From the NCBI RefSeq assembly GCF_000003815.2, contig NC_049988.1, forward strand, positions 5,358,065-5,422,064: DNA of 64,000 nucleotides, read 5' to 3'. The stretch is from Branchiostoma floridae (taxonomy: Eukaryota > Chordata > Leptocardii > Amphioxiformes > Branchiostomatidae). The notes beneath the pieces were generated by a model. It was not told the DNA's origin. It worked only from the letters and a program-made list of their open reading frames with translations, and ran no database searches. Numbering within the stretch: the stretch's first letter is position 1; every line of letters starts with the position of its first letter. Below, piece after piece: positions 45,001 through 50,513 of the stretch. Position numbers and translations under genes: made by a program.

Positions 45001-46574
45001 TTGTTGCAGGGATCGATGCTGGCTACCAGCTGCATCCTTGGTAAGTGTGGTGGAGCGGGAATCAAACCCCAAACCTCCCCCACCCATACCTCACCATATC
45101 ACTGACAAAGGAGCAATAGGAAAGTAAGTATCTTCTTCGAGGAGGAACAATCAGAATAAGAGTGTTTTTGGTAAGATGTTATCAACAGCTCATAAAATGT
45201 ATCCTGCAGTAAAAAGCAATGTGTCATAATGTTCTTTAATGAAATGAAATTCCTGCAAACTTTTTGTGCGCACAAAGATCTAGATATGTTTATTTTTATG
45301 TGATGACAATTTTTTTCCTTATGCTCAGGCGGTATTTGGTAGTTGACTTCTTTATTCAGGTTTTAACAAAACAATACACTGTGGGCACTAGGCAGCGAGG
45401 CTGGTATCGTGGCCACAGACATATTAATATACAATACAAAATGAACATGACATTGTGTATATGCAAGTAATGGAATAAAACAGTTTTTACAATAAAAGCA
45501 GGTAAAGCTAACACATCTGCATGACTAGCTAAAGATTTACTGGACAGAGGTATGACTGGAAGTAAATCTTTTGGTTGATATCATGTACACACACAGTGCT
45601 TCTGAAAGCTGTCTATTGGTCACTTTTGCCCAAAGAACAGACAAATCTTAAATTTGGTACCTGACAAACAAGTCTTGATGCTGAAAGAACTGTGAAACGT
45701 TATGCCTGTACTGTCATTATGTACTTGAATATTAATGAGGCGCCTTATATGGTACCTTTGGACAACATGAAGACATTTCTCTGATTAGCTGTTAATAGTC
45801 AGTTATTAGCCACGCCCCTAATGCCATTTTTTTAGGCTGGAAAGGTAGGGTTGATATTGTAAGGCATTGCTGTGAGAGTCAACCCTGTGTGGGAGGGTGG
45901 CCTAAGGCCTAAGTTGACCTCTCAAGGGAAATAGCAAAAGCTATTTTTGACAAAAGGTTCCACCTTGGTCCCACTCACCCACGCAAGGCTCCCCTTATAT
46001 GGCATCTCAAGCCTTTTGATATTATTCTTAAAACGTAGGTAAATGCTTTGAATCTTTCCCTTTTCAGGTTAATGATATTCATCTTTTTCATTGCTGCTTG
46101 CCAGATGGCTGAAGATACATGTTTTGCTATTTGCTTAAACTATGATATTTTAACAAGGAAAACAAATAAATATCAATGAAAATTGATAAATTTCATTACA
46201 ATTGTCATTATGGTAGTATTACTGAAAAAAAGAAAATCACCATAATGATTGCTATATGCTTGTTAATGACACAGTGGTGTTAAACAGTGAAAATGTAACA
46301 TGCAGTTGCCAAACCAGAATGGTCATGGTTATATTAGGTGGTGATCATTTTAGTTTTGAAATTGTGAAGTTTCCAGGGACCGAGAAAAAGTGGTTGCCTG
46401 GGAAAGATGGTCACCTAAGCAGGTTTGATGCAGGATAATGTTAGTTGCTGATATGATTTTTTTCTTGTACATTTCAGGTCTTCTCAACACACAGTTATCC
46501 CAGCAAAGAATGCCTGGAGAGGTCCCAGCAAAGAGCCTGATGTAGAGGTTATAGATTACTTCGACATGGACTAG
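20982..46574 (+). CDS. NFX1: NFX1-type transcriptional repressor / E3-ligase-like zinc-finger protein, 25 exons
   Basis: I joined 25 exons at GT-AG sites. Phases match at every junction, giving 3,325 coding bases. One extra T at 44242-44245 must be discounted to give 1,108 codons, against about 1,120 residues in human NFX1. Order of domains: charged Arg/Lys/Gly-rich N-terminus (1-309), RING-type C4HC3 finger (C322-C373), eight or nine NF-X1 fingers (about 404-860), a less conserved segment (860-985), an R3H domain with R1007-x3-H1011, and the ending VIDYFDMD. Vertebrate NFX1 is a nuclear protein that binds the X-box of MHC class II promoters through its NF-X1 fingers, and its isoforms act with HPV E6 and poly(A)-binding protein. 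The RING suggests ubiquitin-ligase activity. I see no clear PAM2 motif in the N-terminus. The start is supported by an in-frame TAG at 20955 and a strong context (GCAATGG). NFXL1 is less likely because of the R3H end. Confidence 0.93.
21163..21640 (-). mobile_element. LINE 3' fragment in NFX1 intron 1
   Basis: On the minus strand 21561-21376 reads [20 protein letters not shown], then [13 protein letters not shown] and [13 protein letters not shown], the standard C-terminus of CR1/L2/Jockey-type ORF2 proteins (KPRTN..K.SF.YR...WN.LP). The strand ends in AATAAAGTTTCAAAGTTTCA, an 8-bp repeated tail typical of that group. The copy is 5'-truncated and runs antisense to NFX1. Confidence 0.75.
21734..22630 (+). 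CDS. NFX1: NFX1 exon 2 (charged N-terminal region)
   Basis: A long 897-bp exon, residues 10-309, very rich in Lys, Arg, Glu, Gly and Gln (for example [20 protein letters not shown]). It contains one more ordered, acidic-hydrophobic patch ([20 protein letters not shown], about residues 107-126) that could be a docking motif. It ends at donor GTTGGT after ESQT. The vertebrate N-terminus is also long and poorly conserved. Confidence 0.88.
23062..23179 (+). CDS. NFX1: NFX1 exon 3 (RING finger, first half)
   Basis: Encodes [20 protein letters not shown], then [19 protein letters not shown]. This holds C322, C325, C338, C341, H343 and H346 of the RING and is nearly identical to vertebrate NFX1 in these positions. 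Acceptor TTTTCCAG, donor GTATGT. Confidence 0.95.
23443..23800 (+). mobile_element. SINE copy in NFX1 intron 3, plus orientation
   Basis: Has a weak tRNA-like head (GCGTAGCAAAATGA as A box, GGTTCAAATCC as B box at about 23491). The body then has the same blocks as the full copy at 48133-48620: GGACGTTGAAAGGAGGTCCC, TTAAAGAACCC, GGTTTGCGATGGTGC and GTGATTCACTTCAAATCA. It is more diverged than that copy. Confidence 0.65.
24408..24529 (+). CDS. NFX1: NFX1 exon 4 (RING finger, second half)
   Basis: Completes [16 protein letters not shown], then [10 protein letters not shown], adding C349, C370 and C373 of the RING, followed by VPNAYKCFC, which opens the first CxCG linker. Donor GTAAGG. Confidence 0.95.
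24570..24690 (+). repeat. Penelope-tail type repeat in NFX1 intron 4
   Basis: CGTCTGACCAATTCCAAAAT, then CATATCCAGTTGCTTTAGTA and TTACCTGGATGTCTAACC, matches the segment after the GIY-YIG module at 42720 and the arms at 2276-2563. Confidence 0.55.
24697..24772. repeat. GGTCCA-rich simple repeat
   Basis: CAGGTCCA and its reverse complement alternate several times, followed by variants near 25070-25140. This is a local low-complexity segment in NFX1 intron 4. Confidence 0.55.
25300..25402 (+). CDS. NFX1: NFX1 exon 5 (NF-X1 finger 1, first part)
   Basis: Encodes [20 protein letters not shown], then [14 protein letters not shown]. In vertebrates the join reads CFCGKV; here it reads CFCEKV, because the codon spanning the intron is GAG. 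Donor GTAAGA. Confidence 0.92.
25735..26055 (+). repeat. Dispersed repeat family C, copy 2 (NFX1 intron 5)
   Basis: Shares several blocks in order with 4840-5095. Near its right end it also carries GAGGATGTCATCCATAATAT, the inner part of the family B terminal repeat. Confidence 0.55.
26100..26171 (+). CDS. NFX1: NFX1 exon 6 (NF-X1 finger 1, second part)
   Basis: Encodes [20 protein letters not shown] then GKTK. The [10 protein letters not shown] core is identical to vertebrate NFX1. Acceptor TTCCTGCCAG, donor GTGAGT. Confidence 0.95.
26985..27760 (+). repeat. Hairpin/CTAG-family repeat fragment in NFX1 intron 6
   Basis: Contains the recurring blocks of the family described at 34045-35210: a GTGT-rich start, GACCAGCATAA, TTTTTGGTATGTAGA, GTGACATT..AACTGAGAAAGAGA and several ATTTGCATAAT motifs. 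Both termini are missing. Confidence 0.6.
26990..27055 (+). repeat. (GGGTGT)n-type microsatellite
   Basis: G/T-only run with GGGTGTGGGTG units. It forms the start of the repeat fragment at 26985. Confidence 0.85.
28010..28240 (-). mobile_element. Composite tRNA-derived SINE-like element
   Basis: Read on the minus strand, a tRNA-Glu-like head (28240-28168) is followed by a spacer and then by a segment whose plus strand carries a second tRNA T-arm (CCCGGTTCGATCCCGGG at 28097-28113). After that comes CACTAGTGCCCTTGGGCAAG, a motif similar to the GTGCCCTTGGGAAAG motif in the SINE at 48133. Two opposed tRNA-like modules in one unit suggest a dimeric SINE or two nested insertions. Confidence 0.5.
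28168..28240 (-). pseudogene. tRNA-Glu(CTC)-like pseudogene / SINE head
   Basis: The D arm and A box (TGGTCTAGTGG), a perfectly paired anticodon arm with loop CTCTCAC (anticodon CTC), and a perfect T arm (CCGGGTTCGATTCCCGG) are all intact. The 3' acceptor strand is TGTGGGA, but the 5' acceptor strand is an A-run instead of TCCCACA, so no acceptor stem can form. Confidence 0.75.
28639..28778 (+). CDS. NFX1: NFX1 exon 7 (NF-X1 finger 2)
   Basis: Encodes [20 protein letters not shown], then [20 protein letters not shown] and AVILTQ. This is one whole finger (CG.PCGKKL.C..H.C...CH.G.C.PC). Donor GTAGGA. Confidence 0.95.
28779..30900. other. NFX1 intron 7
   Basis: A 2.1-kb intron. It holds a short GA microsatellite near 29715-29727 and, on the minus strand at 30125-29930, an open stretch with coding-like composition (see 29936-30125). 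No recognised repeat in 29000-29700. Confidence 0.45.
29936..30125 (-). other. Unidentified open stretch, minus strand
   Basis: Encodes [20 protein letters not shown], then [20 protein letters not shown] and [20 protein letters not shown]. The composition looks coding, with balanced polar and hydrophobic residues and GC-ended codons denser than in the surrounding DNA. No splice sites or family are convincing. It could be a decayed retrocopy or transposon exon. Confidence 0.25.
30901..31012 (+). CDS. NFX1: NFX1 exon 8 (linker and start of finger 3)
   Basis: Encodes [20 protein letters not shown], then [18 protein letters not shown]. The CYCG linker and FSC start of the next finger match vertebrate NFX1 (VCYCG.....VLCG). 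Donor GTAAGT. Confidence 0.93.
31209..31429 (+). CDS. NFX1: NFX1 exon 9 (finger 3 and start of finger 4)
   Basis: Encodes [20 protein letters not shown], then [15 protein letters not shown] and [17 protein letters not shown]. The SRKTC.DP.P.C block is characteristic of NFX1. A second, in-frame acceptor (TATGCAG, ending 31163) would add 15 residues. The site at 31208 is preferred because it keeps normal finger spacing. Donor GTATGA. Confidence 0.93.
31469..31615. other. Assembly gap (147 N)
   Basis: Run of N inside NFX1 intron 9. Flanking exons join in phase, so no exon need be missing. Confidence 0.99.
31867..31970 (+). CDS. NFX1: NFX1 exon 10 (finger 4, second part)
   Basis: Encodes [20 protein letters not shown], then [15 protein letters not shown]. 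Vertebrate NFX1 has IHTCEKLCHEGDCGPC here. Ends in phase 0 at donor GTCAGA. Confidence 0.94.
32449..32505. repeat. Short foldback in NFX1 intron 10
   Basis: TGTTCACGGTT pairs with AACTGTGAACA, and TTCGCGGTG with CACCGCGAA. A related sequence (TCGCGAAAACCGTGAA) lies at 41132 in intron 19. Confidence 0.6.
32544..33416. mobile_element. 873-bp element with 17-bp inverted ends (NFX1 intron 10)
   Basis: GTCTCCGGTCCTAATCC at the left end returns as GGAATTAGGACCGGAGAC at the right end, with one extra base. A minus-strand open stretch of about 165 codons lies inside at 33428-32931, but it has no transposase signature that I recognise. Confidence 0.55.
33852..33885 (+). CDS. NFX1: NFX1 exon 11 (34-bp micro-exon)
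   Basis: Encodes [11 protein letters not shown] plus one base between acceptor TTCTCAG and donor GTATGG. The ELPC match to vertebrate NFX1 (KELPCTS) and phase agreement on both sides support such a small exon. Confidence 0.85.
34045..35210 (+). mobile_element. Non-autonomous element with 5' hairpin and CTAG 3' end (Helitron-like), intron 11
   Basis: The left end is a palindrome (CCTCCATGAAATGTCATGGAGG). Near the right end TTTCATGGAGGTATG is an inverted copy of the left end, and the element stops at CGAACTCTAG. The inside has repeated ATAACTCAAGAA, TTTTTGGTATG and TTTGCATAATTAATGA blocks. Shorter or diverged relatives occur at 26985, 55590, 56184, 58690, 60687, 62430 and 63500. A hairpin plus CTAG end suggests Helitron-type transposition, but no Rep/helicase is present. 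Confidence 0.55.
34650..34921 (+). repeat. Tandem duplication, period ~136 bp
   Basis: GCAGGGGC(G/A)TTTTTGTCAAG through CAAGTGAGGACTTA is present twice in a row (34650-34784 and 34786-34921) with very few differences, inside the Helitron-like element. Confidence 0.85.
35387..35469 (+). CDS. NFX1: NFX1 exon 12 (finger 5)
   Basis: Encodes [20 protein letters not shown], then KCGQPCCV. The [15 protein letters not shown] block is almost identical to vertebrate NFX1. Ends in phase 0 at donor GTAAAG. Confidence 0.95.
35534..35624 (+). repeat. 91-bp direct repeat, copy 1
   Basis: TTAGCTGGATTAAAAGAATG through AAATAAATTGGTT. It is repeated with few changes at 36049-36140 on the other side of a family B element. 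Confidence 0.85.
35785..36051 (-). mobile_element. MITE family B copy, minus orientation (NFX1 intron 12)
   Basis: The right end (36019-36051) is the family B terminal repeat read in reverse (GGATGTCATCCATAAAATTT, then AGTTGTGGCCTTA). Inner blocks match 2880-3100 in reverse, including the A/T homopolymer pair and the GTCACGTTGACCATC block. A left end is not clear. Confidence 0.65.
36049..36140 (+). repeat. 91-bp direct repeat, copy 2
   Basis: Second copy of 35534-35624. It begins exactly where the family B end finishes. Confidence 0.85.
36463..36571 (+). CDS. NFX1: NFX1 exon 13 (finger 6)
   Basis: Encodes [20 protein letters not shown], then [16 protein letters not shown]. Vertebrate NFX1 reads [21 protein letters not shown] here. 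Donor GTGAGT. Confidence 0.96.
36874..36993 (+). CDS. NFX1: NFX1 exon 14 (linker and start of finger 7)
   Basis: Encodes [20 protein letters not shown], then [20 protein letters not shown]. This matches the vertebrate pattern [24 protein letters not shown]. Donor GTAAAA. Confidence 0.95.
37328..37407 (+). CDS. NFX1: NFX1 exon 15 (finger 7, second part)
   Basis: Encodes [20 protein letters not shown], then KCMGQHE. Matches vertebrate [23 protein letters not shown]. Phase 0 end, donor GTAAGA. Confidence 0.95.
37943..38047 (+). CDS. NFX1: NFX1 exon 16 (finger 8, first part)
   Basis: Encodes [20 protein letters not shown], then [15 protein letters not shown]. Matches vertebrate [34 protein letters not shown]. 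Phase 0 at both ends, donor GTTAGC. Confidence 0.95.
38530..39650 (+). repeat. Ten-copy tandem array of the exon 17 start and its 3' splice site
   Basis: The unit is 110-115 bp: an intron part (TTGGAGCTCACACACTGATG, GTTTATGTTGAACATGCTG, TTCTGCTGTA, CTTGCAG) plus the first 44-48 bases of exon 17 (GATGAGTGTGTGAGAGAAGA, etc.). Exon-like starts lie at 38592, 38706, 38818, 38928, 39038, 39153, 39265, 39379 and 39491; the tenth, at 39605, is the real exon. The first nine break off after TGTAGTAAAC and run into stops. Copies 2-4 have lost CCC. Every copy keeps a usable TTGCAG acceptor. Confidence 0.95.
39605..39733 (+). CDS. NFX1: NFX1 exon 17 (finger 8 end and finger 9)
   Basis: Encodes [20 protein letters not shown], then [20 protein letters not shown] and RAK. 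Phase 0 on both sides, donor GTGATT. It reads EQRC where most upstream repeat copies and vertebrates have a proline (QPC): the codon is CGC here and CCC in the repeats. Confidence 0.93.
40455..40534 (+). CDS. NFX1: NFX1 exon 18 (last CxCG linker)
   Basis: Encodes [20 protein letters not shown], then LEHAFQR. Matches vertebrate VELQCECGRRKEMVICSEA....YQR. Donor GTTGGA, a less common form. Confidence 0.9.
40935..41042 (+). CDS. NFX1: NFX1 exon 19
   Basis: Encodes [20 protein letters not shown], then [16 protein letters not shown]. It corresponds to the vertebrate segment ending GGSVEISKLITKKE. A second, decayed copy follows at 41283-41388. Only this one stays in frame with exon 20. Donor GTAAGT. 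Confidence 0.9.
41283..41388 (+). pseudogene. Decayed duplicate of NFX1 exon 19
   Basis: From ATATTTCAG through the exon to GTAAGTGGACCTTA it repeats 40926-41080 almost exactly, but two single-base losses (in the CACTTCC..CCTGG and GGCCAC..CGG stretches) make it 106 instead of 108 bases. Using it would put exon 20 out of frame. Both splice sites are intact. It may be a real tandem duplication or two alleles assembled in series. Confidence 0.88.
41701..41742 (+). CDS. NFX1: NFX1 exon 20 (42 bp)
   Basis: Encodes [14 protein letters not shown], matching vertebrate LECDEECSALERKK. Acceptor TCCTCTTTAG, donor GTAAGT. Confidence 0.92.
42150..42790 (+). mobile_element. Penelope-like element 3' end with intact GIY-YIG module (NFX1 intron 20)
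   Basis: An unbroken frame to a TAG at 42715-42717 encodes [45 protein letters not shown] and [20 protein letters not shown]. The GIY-YIG core YIGE, the arginine of LKAR and the glutamate of LERG, the expected catalytic residues, are all present. No reverse transcriptase lies upstream, so the copy is 5'-truncated. A ~70-bp tail recurs at 24570 and 2276-2563. Confidence 0.75.
43212..43304 (+). CDS. NFX1: NFX1 exon 21
   Basis: Encodes [20 protein letters not shown], then [11 protein letters not shown]. Matches the vertebrate pattern KRLAEAFHI......YSDSLKEDAR-like. Donor GTAATA. Confidence 0.9.
43909..43975 (+). CDS. NFX1: NFX1 exon 22 (before the R3H domain)
   Basis: Encodes [20 protein letters not shown], then AKE, the helix before R3H (vertebrate FVSDVEKEMETLVEAV). 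Acceptor TTTCTGCAG, donor GTGAGT, phase 0 end. Confidence 0.9.
44068..44167. other. Assembly gap (100 N)
   Basis: Run of exactly 100 N in NFX1 intron 22, probably a placeholder of unknown true size. Confidence 0.99.
44215..44361 (+). CDS. NFX1: NFX1 exon 23 (R3H domain, one extra base)
   Basis: Frame 0 encodes [10 protein letters not shown], as in vertebrate SKKSHSF, and then meets a stop. Shifting by one base after the T-run at 44242-44245 restores [20 protein letters not shown], then [19 protein letters not shown], a clear R3H domain (R-x3-H at DRRVIH). The exon is 147 bases where 146 are needed for phase, so one T is extra. Sequencing or assembly error in the homopolymer beside the gap is most likely. 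Confidence 0.88.
44497..44873. mobile_element. MITE family B, full copy (NFX1 intron 23)
   Basis: The left end TAAGGTCACAGTGTAAACTT, followed by a TATGGATGACATCC block, has its reverse complement at the right end (TGTCATCCATAGAATTACTT, then GCTGTGGCTTAA). The copy is 377 bp and shorter inside than the one at 2856. Confidence 0.75.
45010..45123 (+). CDS. NFX1: NFX1 exon 24
   Basis: Encodes [20 protein letters not shown], then [19 protein letters not shown]. Matches the vertebrate pattern TLTGVLERE...RPPPPIPHH. An internal GTAAGT after TCCTTG is not used if this reading is right. Donor GTAAGT at 45124. Confidence 0.92.
45124..46477. other. NFX1 intron 24
   Basis: A 1.35-kb intron with no recognised repeat or open region of note. 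Confidence 0.6.
46478..46574 (+). CDS. NFX1: NFX1 exon 25 (C-terminus, stop TAG)
   Basis: Encodes [20 protein letters not shown], then [11 protein letters not shown] and TAG at 46572-46574. Vertebrate NFX1 ends EPIIDYFDVQD. Confidence 0.95.
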
Positions 46575-47525
46575 GAAAGTTAAAAAAGGAGGTTTTGTTT
46601 GTCTACTGTTGTTGAGGCATCAGAAAGAATGTGCATCTGGCACTCTGTAGTTCTATATCCATCACCAGGGGCTCCTGGATTACCTCTATGGACTATTTTT
46701 TTTTGGTCCCCTTTTCGTGACCTTTATAAAAGCTTAATTTTAGAGACAGGGATTTTATTTGCCTATACTGTGCAGCCATTGACCAGCTTACAGCCAATCA
46801 GAGAATCGCCTAAATGTTTTCTTTAGGTAAAGATGCAAAAGCCACTGGCATTCAAGCTACTAACTAGTCATATTATGCCTAACATTGCCTTTAAAAAAAG
46901 TTGCTAAATGATTTTGACGGTGAGGCTATGGGACCGGTGAGGTGAGGTGATGTCATGCAAGATTTCTGGAGTCTTCAACAGGACAGTTCAATACTGTTTT
47001 GGGGCAATTGGTGATGTTCTCACCAGCAATCTTGCACATAACACACACAATGTTACACTTTCATTGGAATTTGAGCTAATGTTTTCCTCAAAATGTCCTT
47101 ACAAAGTTTGACATTGTTGGCAGAAATTGATCTGGAACCCTGGTAAAGTATAGGAACTGTTACAGCATACAACGTTCAATGGACCTTTTTGTTTCCAAGC
47201 TTGTTTCTTTGGTTCCAAATGTAAACTTAAACGCAATCCATAGTATGCTATTCTGGCCTGTTGTAGAGAGAGAAGAAGACCTATGACAAACTAGTCAAGC
47301 TGAGAAAAAACAGCAGCTTCATGATTTTGTTGATTGTATTCTTATTATTGTTGAATATGAAGGTTGTATACGACTATGCCCAACTGTAATTTGATACACT
47401 AAAGCAAGGAACCCAAACATAGGAATGCAATCTACATGACAAGAAATGCTTCTATGAACAATTCATGACAATATTACTCTGACCGGTGGGGTGAGGTGAT
47501 TACTCTGAAAACTCATATAAACTAT
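46575..47525 (+). other. Presumed NFX1 3' UTR and downstream DNA
   Basis: No canonical AATAAA is seen in the first 900 bases after the stop, so the poly(A) site cannot be placed. Two short GGTGAGGTGA-type repeats occur at 46937 and 47487. Confidence 0.4.
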
Positions 47526-47529
47526 TGTG

Positions 47530-48122
47530 TACAGATCTGTCTCGTGCGTCTTCTGCTTTTTCAGTTTCATCTTTTTACCAGGAGCTTTCCAAAGAATTAT
47601 TATGGTTTTCACTCAATACTTGTCAACTCTTCAACATAATTTGTTGGGTCATTGGCCTTACTGAAACCTGGCTCAATGATTCCACTTCATGTTTTTATAA
47701 TGAACCGAATTTTGTTTCTTTACACAACAAAAGAAATAGGAGGAGTATATATCTTTAACTTAATACATCAAATTTTTTAGTTCATTGAACAAAAGGAACG
47801 TTGTATCCAATCAGAAAAAGACAGGCATTGGTTGAATCCCTTTTTATAGAAATACCACAATTGTCCCATGCAATGGGAAAAATGAGTTACATTAGGTTGC
47901 ATGTATAGACCACCAAATACTGATATTAAAGAAAACCTTATTATAACAGCAGCTTTAAATGTAGTTAACAAAAAAGGCTAAATTTGTTACATACTTGGTG
48001 ACTGTGATAAAGATATTTTCAAACATGAAAGCCACAGTGACTCTTAAAGCAGAGGTTCTGAATAAAACGTATTTGTGCACATTCTGCCCATTCGAGAATT
48101 ACGAATCCACTAAGCCTTCCAT
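47530..48122 (+). mobile_element. LINE fragment: endonuclease domain, decayed
   Basis: Across shifted frames the strand encodes IGLTETWLNDST, NFVSLHNKRNRR, LGCMYRPPNTDI and LGDCDKDIFKHESHSDS. These follow the order of the apurinic-type endonuclease of CR1/L2/Jockey LINE ORF2 proteins (GLTETWL, YRPPN, GDFN). Many stops make it dead. It appears to continue after the SINE at 48631. Confidence 0.7.
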
Positions 48123-48132
48123 ATTAACGAGT
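48123..48132. repeat. SINE target-site duplication, left copy
   Basis: ATTAACGAGT, identical to 48621-48630. Confidence 0.85.
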
Positions 48133-48620
48133 CATCATCATCGGTCGACGTGATCACACATGTTCGCACATGTTTACACACGACGGGGTGATACCGCCCC
48201 TTACGGGGTGACATACCCTTTCGCTGGCTAATTACAAGACGGGGATGCGCCAGGTCTCCCGTCTGGGTGAATGATGTAAATCACCGTGTGGCTGATACGG
48301 TATGGAGGTTCGCCAGGCCTACAACCGGGTGATTTGAAGTGAATCACCAACTCCGGACAGAGGGGTTTGCTCCAACCACACCGCACCATCGCACGTGTGG
48401 GGGTTCTTTAACGTGCATGGGGTGTGACTCTCCCCATACACGGGACCTCCATTTAACGTCCTATCCGAGGGACGACTCATTTTTCACTTGAGTAAAGTGA
48501 GGAAAGTCGTGTAAAGTGCCTTTCCCAAGGGCACAAGACCGGCAACACGGCAGTCGGATTCGAACCGGCGACCTCTCGGTTACGGGCCGAATACACTACC
48601 ACTGTGCTACGCGGCCCCAC
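48133..48620 (-). mobile_element. Full-length tRNA-derived SINE
   Basis: Read on the minus strand it begins GGGGCCGCGTAGCACAGTGG (A box), has an anticodon-like arm and then GGTTCGAATCC (B box, 48557-48567). A 400-bp body includes GTGCCCTTGGGAAAGGCAC, GAGGAAAGT-type and GGTCCCGTGTATGGGGAGAG blocks, and it ends in (GAT)n. A perfect 10-bp duplication, ATTAACGAGT, flanks it. Related copies lie at 23443, 59240 and 17195. Intact pol III boxes and the perfect duplication mark a recent insertion. Confidence 0.85.
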
Positions 48621-48630
48621 ATTAACGAGT
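48621..48630. repeat. SINE target-site duplication, right copy
   Basis: ATTAACGAGT, identical to 48123-48132. Confidence 0.85.
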
Positions 48631-48790
48631 AGATCAACTTCATTCATATGTAGACATATATAAGATTTCTCCTTTTCTATATAGACAGCATCATGACAAA
48701 CTCTGAGAAATCCTCATTCAGCAGATCTTCTTGTTACAGACATCAGACCACTAACCAGTATTTTACATAATGTCTAGAATCCAGTAAAAA
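48631..48790 (+). mobile_element. LINE endonuclease fragment, continuation
   Basis: Reads like the end of the endonuclease domain in broken frames (SFI, DFSFSI, then LLQTSDH.PVF, resembling the LLTDISDHLPVF motif). It probably belongs to the same LINE as 47530-48122, split by the SINE. Confidence 0.45.
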
Positions 48791-48889
48791 CAGCAGATCA
48801 ATGACACAGCTACAGAAATGTACAAATAAAAGGCATAAGAAATTACATTATACTTAGAATAAACGATACAGTGTAAAAATAATTGTAAG

Positions 48890-49520
48890 AATTACTTAGC
48901 ATTGTTATGTGTGTAATGGAGGAATATATGGAAGGTCGTTAGTTGTGGATAATCTGAAATGAGGACGAGACTGTTCCAAAGTCGGGATGTGTACGGAATA
49001 AAACTGTTTATAAATATTAGTTCTGCTTCAGGGGATGTGAAAATGTACCGAGTTGCGTAGGCGGACCTGGAGCCGGGTTTGAGCTTGTCTTGTTGACGGA
49101 ATGAGTGGTTGGAGGTGGGATGGGACGGAGCCGGTGATAAGTTTGTACAAGGGCATGATGAGGGTTAGGCGATGGTGGTCTCGCCTGGTGGAGAGCCTGA
49201 CCCACCCAAGCTCTTACAGTATATCAGAGTACGGCCTCCTTGGCGCTGCGCGTGTAATAACAAGGCGGCCTGCGTGGTACTGAACATGCTCATGTATCTT
49301 GGAGGTGGCAGTACTCAAAAGGATGGAGGTATAGTCCAGCCAAGGCCGCACCAGGGTGAGGTAAGCCAGTTCCAGCGCTTCCTGTGATAACATTCCTCCT
49401 AGTGTCCAGAGATATCCGAGAACTTTCCTGGCTTTTGCTAGATGTAGTCTGCGCATGCTCAGTCCAGCCAGAAGCCTGATATAAGGTGACACCAAGATGC
49501 TAGTAGAATGGAACCTGTTC
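48890..49520 (-). mobile_element. LINE fragment: C-terminal part of reverse transcriptase ORF, minus strand
   Basis: The minus strand encodes ARKVLGYLWTLGGMLSQEAL, ELAYLTLVRPWLDYTSILLS, HEHVQYHAGRLVITR, RRPYSDIL, then (after a stop) LGWVRLSTRRDHHRLTLI, PLYKLITGSVP and VHIPTLEQSR. This is the standard order LVRP.LEYAS, Q..AAR.V, LGW..L..RR...RL...YK, PRTI..WN of CR1/Jockey LINEs. It is opposed to the neighbouring LINE fragment, so a separate insertion. Confidence 0.75.
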
Positions 49521-49744
49521 GATGAGCTGGCCTGAGATGTAGATAAGAAGCAGAAGAAGGTAGTACCACTCATATGACTTTACATTTTTCTGGATGCAGT
49601 TCAAGGCCCCATACATTAAACCAGTCGGAAACAAGTATCTAAAGAAAATTAGGAATATGTGTAGCATAATACTAAGGCAAACACTTCTTACCATAATTTT
49701 GTCAGATTTTCAATAACGTTACTCATTTTGAAAAAAATGCTTCC

Positions 49745-49910
49745 CTTTTAAAGCTATGTCAACAAAAAAAGAACCCGGAGAACCACAACAAAGGCTGGTT
49801 TACAAAGTCCTCTAATATGAAAAGCTCTACAGGAAGTATTCAAAGAACCCCACACCAAATTTACATCAATACAAAACTTCTAGAAATGGTTTGATCCGTA
49901 CGTCTAAGAG
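49745..49910 (+). mobile_element. LINE fragment: linker before reverse transcriptase
   Basis: Encodes PENHNKGWFTKSSNMKSSTG, resembling the KPWFTK.L..SI..K..LY motif that links endonuclease and reverse transcriptase in these LINEs. It may be a further piece of the plus-strand LINE. Confidence 0.4.
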
Positions 49911-50513
49911 GCAATTAAAAATACTATCATTATAGGTTTACAACTGCAACAAATGACATACGTAATACTTGGAAACTTATAAATGAACATCTTAAGAGTG
50001 ACGTAATTATATTTTATGTTGGTTGTATTGTTTTCTGTGGTGTGTGGCATGGTGTTTATATCGCATACAGAACACATCACATTGACTTGTACTAAATGCT
50101 TACATAAAAGTAAGATATATATAAATATCAGCTTCTCAGAAGAACGACACCAGTCTGAACACATCCCGTATGAGTATGAAATGTAAGGAGTAAACAGGTG
50201 ACGCTGTAGGGAATGGCAACGGCCTCGGCCATGAAGTTTTAATTAGATATTATTTGAAAATGAAAAACCTTTACGCCTCACGCCATTACCATAAATGCCT
50301 TGAAAAATAATAAAATGTAGTAAAGTGCGTAGTACAAGTAAATGTAGTTAAGAGCTCGTAACGTTACGCTTGGCAACATTAGGATTGGCTTTGGCACTGG
50401 CGCTTCTGTCACTGTTCCTGCCCTCTATATACGAACTGTTAGGTGGTTGATTTCTGTTGCTACTACGTTGCCGTTTGAGTAAATACGTACCGTTATAGCA
50501 TTTACATAAAGCT
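49911..50513. other. Intergenic, nothing recognised
   Basis: AT-rich DNA without supported gene. Confidence 0.4.

Noticed and set aside
45052-45058. Donor-like GTAAGT inside NFX1 exon 24 as the exon end
   Set aside because: Using it would remove the conserved VVERE...PPPPIPHH block and break the phase with exon 25.
20982-46574. Identification as NFXL1 instead of NFX1
   Set aside because: The RING sequence, the R3H domain and the DYFD ending fit NFX1. NFXL1 has a C-terminal membrane or coiled-coil region and no R3H domain.
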